Assembly: GCA_900770445.1 (NCBI GenBank)
Contig: CAAGKO010000056.1
Span: forward strand, 1-22,283
Direction of reading: 5' to 3'
DNA from: an uncultured Oribacterium sp.
Lineage (GTDB): Bacteria; Bacillota; Clostridia; Lachnospirales; Lachnospiraceae
DNA: 22,283 nucleotides
A program made the translations under genes and the position numbers. Below are positions 7,099 through 12,900 of this stretch, piece by piece (the stretch's first letter is position 1; the number at the start of each line of letters is the position of its first letter). The notes under the pieces are model-generated. The model saw only the letters and a program-made list of their open reading frames with translations. It was not told the DNA's origin and made no database searches.

Positions 7099-7518
7099 AT
7101 GGTACAGTTGATTGTAGGCAAGAGAGGCAAAGGTAAGACGAAGCAGCTTCTTGATAAGGCAAACTCAGTAGTGAAGGAAGCCAATGGCAGCGTTGATTTC
7201 CTCGATAAGTCGGCACAGCATATGTATGAGCTCAGTAATAAGATCCGTCTTATTAACGTGAATGAGTTCCCAATCGATTCCGAAGATGCGTTCATCGGCT
7301 TCGTGAGCGGTATTATTTCTCAGGATCACGACCTCGAGTACATGTTCCTGGACAGCTTCCTTAAGCTTTCTTCTCTTGAGGGCGCGGATATCACAAACTG
7401 CATCAAGCGTTTAGAGGATCTCGGCGATAAGTATAAGGTAACCTTCGTACTGAGCGTATCGATGGATGCCGAGGAGCTTCCTGACAGCGTGAAGAAGGAT
7501 GTAGCGATCGCGCTTTAA
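7099..7518 (+). CDS. Small P-loop NTPase of unknown role
   Basis: The 139-residue protein starts at ATG 7099, chosen because AGGAGG lies nine bases upstream; the longer in-frame reading from 7033 would overlap the promoter. It has a clear Walker A motif at residues 7-14 (GKRGKGKT) and a possible Walker B in LEYMFLDSF around residue 94. It has no signal peptide or membrane segment, so it should be cytosolic. Relatives in Lachnospiraceae are often labelled 'twitching motility PilT' only because of the P-loop; nothing here shows pilus motor domains and the protein is far too short. The stop is 13 bases before the HlyD-like gene, so the two are co-transcribed. Its function is not known to me. Confidence 0.85.
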   Translation: MVQLIVGKRGKGKTKQLLDKANSVVKEANGSVDFLDKSAQHMYELSNKIRLINVNEFPIDSEDAFIGFVSGIISQDHDLEYMFLDSFLKLSSLEGADITNCIKRLEDLGDKYKVTFVLSVSMDAEELPDSVKKDVAIAL

Positions 7519-7531
7519 TCCACAGTTAACA

Positions 7532-8971
7532 ATGGCCGCTAAACAGCAAGTAAAATCTACAGCTAAATACAGAAGACCATTTCAATTCAATGTAGGGATG
7601 ATAATCTTCGCGATTATCTTTCTCTACATTGTTTTTAGTGTATACTCCTACGTTTCCCGGGACCAGATTCGATATTATGAGGTCCAGAAGGGAAGTATCG
7701 TCCGTGATCAGCAGTATACCGGCATCGCCATCCGTGAGGAGCAGGCTGTGAATGCCACGAGCTCCGGCTATGTGCACTACTATATCCAGGATGGACGGAG
7801 AGTAGCCGTCGGAAGTGATGTCTATACCATCGATGAAACCGGTGCACTTCAGTCTTATCTTAAGGAGCATCCGGAGCTTACGACCGAAATGACGAGTGAG
7901 CAGGTTTCGGATATCCGCGCTCGTCTGTCTCAGTTTTCACAGTCCTTTAAAAATACGAATTTCGCCTCCCTGTACAATACGAAGTATTCGCTCGACGCAT
8001 CGGCACTTGAGTATTCCAGTGTGTCGAGTGCGCAGGATCTCGATGACGTGCTTCAGAAGCTCGGCATCAACTATGTCCGGGTGAGTGCCGATCAGGCCGG
8101 GGTGGTGTCCTATGCCCTCGATGGTGATGAGTCGCTGACGGCGGCGGATGTTACGGCGGATCTCTTTACGATGAACGGCTATAAGCGGAACATCACGAAG
8201 CCGGGCGCACTGATGGAGAGCGGGCAGCCGGTATATAAGCTGATCACGAGCGAGAAGTGGAGCCTCGTTTTTCCGCTCGATGACGAGGCGAAGGCGAAGT
8301 ACCAGGATGTGAAGAAGGTGAAGGTTCACTTTACAGAATCGGATCTTACGGTGAGTGCGGCGCTTCAGGTCTTTACGGGCAAGGATGGAAACAGTTACGG
8401 GCAGCTCGATTTTACGGAGCTGATGGAACAGTTCTGTGATGAGCGTTTCATACAGTTTGACATCGTGACGAACGATCAGAAGGGACTGAAGATTCCGGTG
8501 ACGGCCGTGACGGAGAAGGACTTCTACATCGTTCCGAAGGCGTTTAAGACGACGGGACCGGATGGTAGTACAGGCTTCTATCGTGAGACCGTGGCACAGG
8601 ATGGTTCAGGTGCTTCCGTCGAGTTCGTATCGACGGATATCTATCGTATCGATGATCAGTACTGTTACCTCAGCATTCCGGATGACAGTGATACGAGCTC
8701 GATCCGAACGAATAATATCCTCGTGCGACCGGAGGCGGCGACGAGCGGACAGCTCGACTCGACGCAGACCTATCCGGTAGGACCGGTGAAGTCCCTGCAG
8801 GGTGTCTATAACATCAACCGTGGCTACTGTATCTTCCGACAGATCGTGCCGATCGAGCAGAACACGGATTACATCATCGTCGCCGAGAATACAGATTACG
8901 GCATCTCGGTTTATGATCATATCGTACTGAATGCGTCACTCGTGAAGGATGGACAGCTCGTTTACCAGTAA
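7532..8971 (+). CDS. HlyD-like membrane-anchored adaptor protein
   Basis: The protein has 479 residues: a short basic N terminus, one membrane helix at about residues 21-41, then an extracytoplasmic region. Residues ~50-100 (KGSIVRDQQYTGIAIREE…SSGYVHYYIQDGRRVAVGSDVYTID) resemble the barrel-sandwich (lipoyl-like) hairpin of HlyD/RND adaptors. The rest is beta-rich, with a conserved-looking C-terminal block (GVYNINRGYCIFRQIVPIEQN). No ABC, RND or MFS gene is adjacent, so it may act with the P-loop protein or with an envelope complex rather than as a classical efflux adaptor. There is no clear ribosome binding site before ATG 7532; translation is probably coupled to the upstream gene 13 bases away. 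The first ~40 codons are noticeably AT-rich. Confidence 0.8.
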   Translation: MAAKQQVKSTAKYRRPFQFNVGMIIFAIIFLYIVFSVYSYVSRDQIRYYEVQKGSIVRDQQYTGIAIREEQAVNATSSGYVHYYIQDGRRVAVGSDVYTIDETGALQSYLKEHPELTTEMTSEQVSDIRARLSQFSQSFKNTNFASLYNTKYSLDASALEYSSVSSAQDLDDVLQKLGINYVRVSADQAGVVSYALDGDESLTAADVTADLFTMNGYKRNITKPGALMESGQPVYKLITSEKWSLVFPLDDEAKAKYQDVKKVKVHFTESDLTVSAALQVFTGKDGNSYGQLDFTELMEQFCDERFIQFDIVTNDQKGLKIPVTAVTEKDFYIVPKAFKTTGPDGSTGFYRETVAQDGSGASVEFVSTDIYRIDDQYCYLSIPDDSDTSSIRTNNILVRPEAATSGQLDSTQTYPVGPVKSLQGVYNINRGYCIFRQIVPIEQNTDYIIVAENTDYGISVYDHIVLNASLVKDGQLVYQ

Positions 8972-8975
8972 ATTA

Positions 8976-9025
8976 GTAACAGTTCAGCTATGGGGCCCCG
9001 GAGGGGCCACCTGCTTGAACTGTAA
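8976..9025. repeat. Imperfect hairpin with CCCCGGAGGGGCC core
   Basis: ACAGTTCA (8979-8986) pairs with TGAACTGT (9015-9022), and inside it GGCCCC (8994-8999) pairs with GGGGCC (9003-9008). It follows the HlyD-like stop directly but lacks a T-run. The 13-base core at 8996-9008 recurs exactly at 19659-19671 and in similar form at the ends of the 232-bp repeat. Confidence 0.6.
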
Positions 9026-9044
9026 CGTAAATTAGTCCTTTACA

Positions 9045-9097
9045 AATAGTGAAAATGATGTAAAATTTCACTATTCTGTGTTTTCATATTGAAACAC
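9045..9097. promoter_or_regulatory. Two palindromes upstream of the sepF promoter
   Basis: AATAGTGAAA (9045-9054) and TTTCACTATT (9066-9075) form a perfect 10-bp inverted repeat. Directly after it GTGTTT (9078-9083) and AAACAC (9092-9097) form another. They end 13 bases before the -35 of the sepF promoter, so they could be regulator binding sites, or RNA hairpins at the end of the upstream transcript. No T-run is present. Confidence 0.5.
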
Positions 9098-9110
9098 GGA
9101 GCTGTATTTA

Positions 9111-9138
9111 TTGACAAGCAAATATAATTGTATAAAAT
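9111..9138 (+). promoter_or_regulatory. Promoter of sepF
   Basis: Perfect TTGACA at 9111-9116, 16-base spacer, TAAAAT at 9133-9138. The transcript would start near 9145 and carry a leader of about 40 bases with a short CCCTA…TAGGG stem. Confidence 0.75.
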
Positions 9139-9186
9139 AGACCCTATGAATAGTAGGGAAACTGCGTGTACACGGGGGTTAAGTAA

Positions 9187-9717
9187 ATGAGCTTTATCAG
9201 TAATATCATGAAATCCATGCGCGTCGATCAGGATGATGATTACGATCTGGATGACGATTATAACTATGGCGACGATTATGATGAGGAGCCACAGCGTGGC
9301 GGAAACATCTTCACGAGATCGAAGTCGCAGGATATGGAAGATGACGGGGCAGAGGATCGCCCGTTAAAGCCGACACTTTTCTCCAGAAAGGCGCAGGCGC
9401 AGCCGCAGCAGGCACATAGAGGGATGGAGGTCACGATGATCAAGCCGACCTCGATGGACGATTCCAGAGAGATCTGTGATTACCTGCTTCAGGGTAAGGC
9501 GGTCGTTCTCAATATGGAGGGTCTTCATATGGAGATCGCGCAGCGCATCATCGATTTCACATCCGGTGCGGCGTATTCCTTGGATGGAAATCTTCAGAAG
9601 ATTTCGAACTACATTTTCATCGCAACTCCGCCAAATGTGGAGCTGTCCGGTGATTTCCAGAATATTCTGGCAGCAAGCGCAGATGTAAACATCGGTGGTC
9701 TGAATCTTCGGGTTTAA
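9187..9717 (+). CDS. sepF: SepF, FtsZ-binding cell division protein
   Basis: SepF bundles FtsZ filaments and ties the Z ring to the membrane. The 176-residue protein has a short N-terminal amphipathic stretch (FISNIMKSMRV) that would be the membrane-binding helix, and a very acidic, Tyr-rich linker (residues ~13-45, many D/Y). The C-terminal SepF domain lies at about residues 80-165, with GKAVVLNMEGLHMEIAQRIIDFTSGAAYSLDG and the closing NYIFIATPPNV. Length is normal. Ribosome binding is probably by GGGGG at 9174-9178, a weak site. It has its own promoter and terminator, so it is a single-gene unit. The ylmE/YggS, ylmG and ylmH genes that often accompany sepF in Firmicutes are not next to it here. 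Confidence 0.95.
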   Translation: MSFISNIMKSMRVDQDDDYDLDDDYNYGDDYDEEPQRGGNIFTRSKSQDMEDDGAEDRPLKPTLFSRKAQAQPQQAHRGMEVTMIKPTSMDDSREICDYLLQGKAVVLNMEGLHMEIAQRIIDFTSGAAYSLDGNLQKISNYIFIATPPNVELSGDFQNILAASADVNIGGLNLRV

Positions 9718-9732
9718 TCGAAACGGATACAG

Positions 9733-9761
9733 GCGGAGGGACGCAGGTCCCTCCGCTTTTT
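9733..9761 (+). terminator. Rho-independent terminator after sepF
   Basis: GCGGAGGGA (9733-9741) pairs perfectly with TCCCTCCGC (9748-9756) around CGCAGG, followed by five T residues. It begins 15 bases after the sepF stop. Confidence 0.93.
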
Positions 9762-9772
9762 GCGTCTTGTGA

Positions 9773-10004
9773 CAGGTGCCCCGGCGGGCCGGAAACAGAA
9801 GTACAGTACTGCGCGCTCGGAAAGCTCTAAGTCGAAACCCCTAAGCGGCACTAGGCCCTCTGCAATCACTGAGTTTTCTTTATGAAAACTCAGCGTTGCA
9901 GAGGGTTCCAATGAGAGATAGCACCAAGTGCCGCTAAGGGATTCCGGCTTGATCTTTCACGACCGCTCCGTATGGCTTCTGTTGCCGGCCCGCCGGGGCA
10001 CCTG
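9773..10004. repeat. 232-bp long-hairpin intergenic repeat (full copy)
   Basis: The ends are 29-base inverted repeats (9773-9801 and 9976-10004) with one mismatch. The fold continues inward: CCCTAAGCGGCACT near 9838-9851 against AGTGCCGCTAAGGG at 9927-9940 (one mismatch), and CCCTCTGCAA (9856-9865) against TTGCAGAGGG (9896-9905), capped by CTGAGTTTTC-TTTAT-GAAAACTCAG (9869-9893). The complete element can therefore fold into one rod. A closely related copy lies at 15564-15700 and an inverted fragment at 6948-6999. No ORF of its own is supported. It resembles a non-autonomous element or structured extragenic repeat; its transposase, if any, is not in the window. Confidence 0.85.
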
Positions 10005-10057
10005 CCTCAATGCTAAGATTCCCGTTTGGAGTCATGACGAATATGATTTTCCAAAGC

Positions 10058-10086
10058 TGTATTTTATCTTTTGGTTATGCTAGAAT
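10058..10086 (+). promoter_or_regulatory. Probable extended -10 promoter for aroB
   Basis: TATGCTAGAAT contains TG one base before TAGAAT (10081-10086), an extended -10. The -35 position 17 bases upstream reads TGTATT and is weak. It lies 30 bases before the aroB ATG, just after the 232-bp repeat. Confidence 0.5.
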
Positions 10087-10116
10087 GAAATGAGTTTTTT
10101 GCAGGGGGACCGATAG

Positions 10117-11202
10117 ATGGCTGAAAAATTAGATGTGATGTATCAGGGGGCTTTTTCCTACTCGATCTATATCGAGGAGAGTTTCGCGGAGCTGGCAGCG
10201 GCTGTGGAGACGCTGGGGCTTCGTGAGCGGCGTGCGCTGATCGTGACGGATGAGCATGTGGCACCGCTGTATCTTGAGGAGGTGCGTGCGGCGCTTCGTC
10301 CGTGCTTCCGGGAGCTTCATGAGCTGGCGCTGGTGCCGGGGGAGGAGCATAAGAATACGGATTCCATCGCGGAGATCTACGAGGCGGCGGTCGGGGCGAG
10401 CTTCGACCGAAACGATATCTTCATCGCGCTCGGTGGTGGTGTCATCGGGGATATGACGGGCTTTGCGGCGGCGACGTATATGCGGGGCATCCGTTTCATT
10501 CAGATTCCGACGACGCTGCTGTCGCAGGTCGACAGCTCGATCGGTGGAAAGACCGGCGTTGATTTCCGTGCCTATAAGAACATGGTCGGTGCCTTCCATA
10601 TGCCATCGCTCGTCTATAGTAATGTGGCGACGCTCCGGAGTCTCGATGCGATCCAGTATGCCTCCGGTATGGGAGAGGTCATCAAGCATGCCCTCATCAA
10701 GAGCCGGGATTACTTCGACTACCTGAATACACATCAGGTAGAGCTGGAGGCACGGGATATGGCGGTGCTGACGGAGACGGTGTATCAGAGTAATCTCATC
10801 AAGCGTGCGGTGGTCGAGGTCGATCCGATGGAGAAGGGGGATCGTCAGCTGCTGAACTTCGGTCATACCTTAGGGCATGCGATCGAGAAGTGCTCGAACT
10901 TCAGCTACAGTCATGGTCAGTGTGTGGCCTTCGGCTGTCTTGCGGCGATGCAGATTTCCGGGACGATGACGGCGACAGAGGTCGACAGCATTGAGCGACT
11001 GATGGCGGCGGTCGGTCTCGAGACCCTCTGCAGGGCGATGGACCGGGAGGAGATCATCCGGGCGACGCGAAAGGATAAGAAGATGGACCACGGGCATGTG
11101 CGCTTCATCCTGCTACGGCAGCTCGGCGAGGCGTACATCGATCACGCGGTGTCGGATGCGCAGATGCTTGAGGGGCTTCGGGCCATCATGCAGACAGACT
11201 GA
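10117..11202 (+). CDS. aroB: 3-dehydroquinate synthase
   Basis: AroB converts DAHP to 3-dehydroquinate, the second step of the shikimate pathway, using NAD+ and a divalent metal. The 361-residue length is normal. Seen: the NAD-binding stretch ALGGGVIGDMTGFAAATYMRG (residues ~104-124), PTTLLSQVDSSIGGKTGV (~131-148), metal ligands E187 in GMGEVIKHA, H250 in NFGHTLGHAIE, and H266 in YSHGQ, plus the K-x-D-K-K motif near the C terminus. Start ATG follows a GGGGGA site by seven bases. No other shikimate gene is nearby, so this is a lone pathway gene heading a unit with lspA, rluD and the NlpC/P60 gene. The gap to lspA (114 bp) shows no terminator. Confidence 0.97.
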   Translation: MAEKLDVMYQGAFSYSIYIEESFAELAAAVETLGLRERRALIVTDEHVAPLYLEEVRAALRPCFRELHELALVPGEEHKNTDSIAEIYEAAVGASFDRNDIFIALGGGVIGDMTGFAAATYMRGIRFIQIPTTLLSQVDSSIGGKTGVDFRAYKNMVGAFHMPSLVYSNVATLRSLDAIQYASGMGEVIKHALIKSRDYFDYLNTHQVELEARDMAVLTETVYQSNLIKRAVVEVDPMEKGDRQLLNFGHTLGHAIEKCSNFSYSHGQCVAFGCLAAMQISGTMTATEVDSIERLMAAVGLETLCRAMDREEIIRATRKDKKMDHGHVRFILLRQLGEAYIDHAVSDAQMLEGLRAIMQTD

Positions 11203-11316
11203 GAACAAAACGTGGAGTGCGGGCCGGTCGCTGTTCGTGCGCTGATTTCTGCCACGGGATGAAAACCGTGCGGCGGCCGTGAAAGGCGGGCGAAGCACTG
11301 GAAAACAGGGAGTAAG

Positions 11317-11820
11317 ATGAAAGAGAATTCGAAACGTTGGGCTATTTTTCTGCTGCTGGGGATGGCGCTGGTTGGGCTTGACCAGTTCACGAAGCAGCTT
11401 GCGGTGGAGCATCTGATGGGCGCAGCGCGTGTGCCGATCATCCGGAATGTGCTCTACCTTCTGTATATCGAGAACCGCGGTGCAGCCTTCGGCAGTCTGC
11501 AGGGGGCGCAGGTTTTCTTTTATATCATCACCGTGGTGGTGCTGTGCGGCATCGTCTATGTCGTGCACCGGATCCCGCAGGGAAATCGACATTTTCTGCC
11601 GCTGCTGCTCGTGTGCGAGCTGATTTTCTCTGGTGCAATCGGCAATTTCATCGATCGAGTCCGCCAGCAGTATGTCGTCGATTTCATCTATTTCAGTCCG
11701 ATCGATTTTCCGGTGTTCAATGTCGCCGATATCTATGTAACGGTGGGCTGCGCCCTGATGGTCGTGCTCTTCCTGTTCTACTATAAGGATGAGGAGCTCG
11801 GCTTCCTGCATCGGCCCTGA
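11317..11820 (+). CDS. lspA: Lipoprotein signal peptidase (signal peptidase II)
   Basis: LspA is the membrane aspartyl protease that removes the signal peptide of prolipoproteins after lipid attachment. The 167-residue protein has four hydrophobic segments (about 10-25, 63-85, 92-108, 137-156). Conserved features are ENRGAAFG (52-59), GAIGNFIDRV (106-115), D122 in QYVVDFI and D138 in FNVADIY; the last two are the catalytic aspartates. GGGAG a few bases upstream of ATG supports the start. In this window the carboxypeptidase at 5846 is a clear candidate substrate, since it has an LLAGC lipobox. It sits directly upstream of an RluD-type gene, a common pairing in Firmicutes. Confidence 0.97.
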   Translation: MKENSKRWAIFLLLGMALVGLDQFTKQLAVEHLMGAARVPIIRNVLYLLYIENRGAAFGSLQGAQVFFYIITVVVLCGIVYVVHRIPQGNRHFLPLLLVCELIFSGAIGNFIDRVRQQYVVDFIYFSPIDFPVFNVADIYVTVGCALMVVLFLFYYKDEELGFLHRP

Positions 11821-11862
11821 CCTCGAGCAGAATTCGGGCAGAGAGACAGGAGAGTACACGGG

Positions 11863-12864
11863 ATGAGGAAGGAAACAGAAACGGAGCTCGAGATGGAGCT
11901 CGATGAGGATGTAGAGGCAGGCGCTGAAGCAGAAGCAGAGGCCGTCGAGATCAGCGTACCGGCGGCGCTGTGTCCGGTCCGGATCGATCAGTATCTCGCG
12001 ACGCTGAAGAAGCCGGAGATTTCACGGAGCTATGCGGCGAAGCTGCTGAAGGAGGAGCGTATCCTCCTGAACGGGAAGCCGGCGAAGGCGAGTACGAAGC
12101 TGAAGGCCGGCGATGTGCTTTCGCTGGACCTGCCGGCACCGGTGGCCCTCGACGTGGAGCCGGAGGACATCCCGCTCGATATCGTCTATGAGGATCAGGA
12201 CGTGCTGATCGTGAATAAGCCGAAGGGCATGGTCGTGCATCCGGCGGCGGGGCATGCGCAGGGCACCCTCGTGAATGCGGTGATGTATCACTGTGGTTCG
12301 GAGCTGAGCTCCATCAACGGGGTGATGCGTCCGGGCATCGTGCATCGCATCGATATGAACACGACGGGACTTCTCGTGGTCTGTAAGAACGACCAGGCGC
12401 ACAAGTCACTTGCGGCGCAGCTGAAGGTCCACTCCATCACCCGCCGCTACGTGGCGATCGTGATCGGAAACATCCGGGAGGACGACGGCACCGTGGATGC
12501 ACCGCTCGGCCGCTCGAAGAAGGACCGGAAGAAGCAGGCCATCGATGAGCTGAACGGTCGTCCGGCCGTCACGCACTATCATGTGCTCGAGCGCTTCGGC
12601 GGGGCGTATACCCTGGTGCAGTGCACGCTCGAGACGGGGCGGACGCATCAGATTCGTGTGCACATGGCCTCCATCGGTCATCCGCTGCTCGGGGACGAGG
12701 TCTATGGGCCGAAGAAGTGCCCGTTTGATCTACAGGGGCAGTGCCTCCATGCGCAGGTGCTGGGCTTCGTTCATCCGCGGACCGGGGAGTACGTCGAGTT
12801 CAGCTCGCCGTATCCGGCCTACTTCGATGAACTTCTCACGAAGCTTCGAAATAAATTTCAGTAA
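11863..12864 (+). CDS. RluD-family large-subunit rRNA pseudouridine synthase
   Basis: This enzyme converts uridines in 23S rRNA to pseudouridine. An S4 RNA-binding domain spans about residues 38-95 (RIDQYLA…RSYAAKLLKEERILLNGK). The catalytic domain follows, with the HRID motif at 161-164 where D164 is the catalytic Asp (usually HRLD; here Ile replaces Leu), then TTGLLVV. The GRTHQIRVHMASIGHPLLGD block is typical of the RluA/RluC/RluD group. The 333-residue protein carries an unusual N-terminal extension of about 28 residues made almost only of Glu, Asp, Ala and Thr. The start ATG has AGGAG about 11 bases upstream. Which 23S sites it modifies cannot be told from sequence alone, so no symbol beyond the family is given. 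Confidence 0.94.
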   Translation: MRKETETELEMELDEDVEAGAEAEAEAVEISVPAALCPVRIDQYLATLKKPEISRSYAAKLLKEERILLNGKPAKASTKLKAGDVLSLDLPAPVALDVEPEDIPLDIVYEDQDVLIVNKPKGMVVHPAAGHAQGTLVNAVMYHCGSELSSINGVMRPGIVHRIDMNTTGLLVVCKNDQAHKSLAAQLKVHSITRRYVAIVIGNIREDDGTVDAPLGRSKKDRKKQAIDELNGRPAVTHYHVLERFGGAYTLVQCTLETGRTHQIRVHMASIGHPLLGDEVYGPKKCPFDLQGQCLHAQVLGFVHPRTGEYVEFSSPYPAYFDELLTKLRNKFQ

Positions 12865-12894
12865 ATATTAAAATTTTCGGGCGCAGAGCTGTGC

Positions 12895-12900
12895 TATGAT
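12895..12900 (+). promoter_or_regulatory. Possible extended -10 immediately before the NlpC/P60 start
   Basis: TGCTATGAT gives an extended -10 (TATGAT at 12895-12900). A start of transcription about seven bases later would fall at or next to ATG 12908, implying a leaderless mRNA. The -35 region is poor (AATTTT). Confidence 0.3.

Noticed and set aside
9714..9911. Minus-strand frame over the terminator and 232-bp repeat
   Set aside because: It crosses the sepF terminator and one half of the hairpin repeat and has no coding features.
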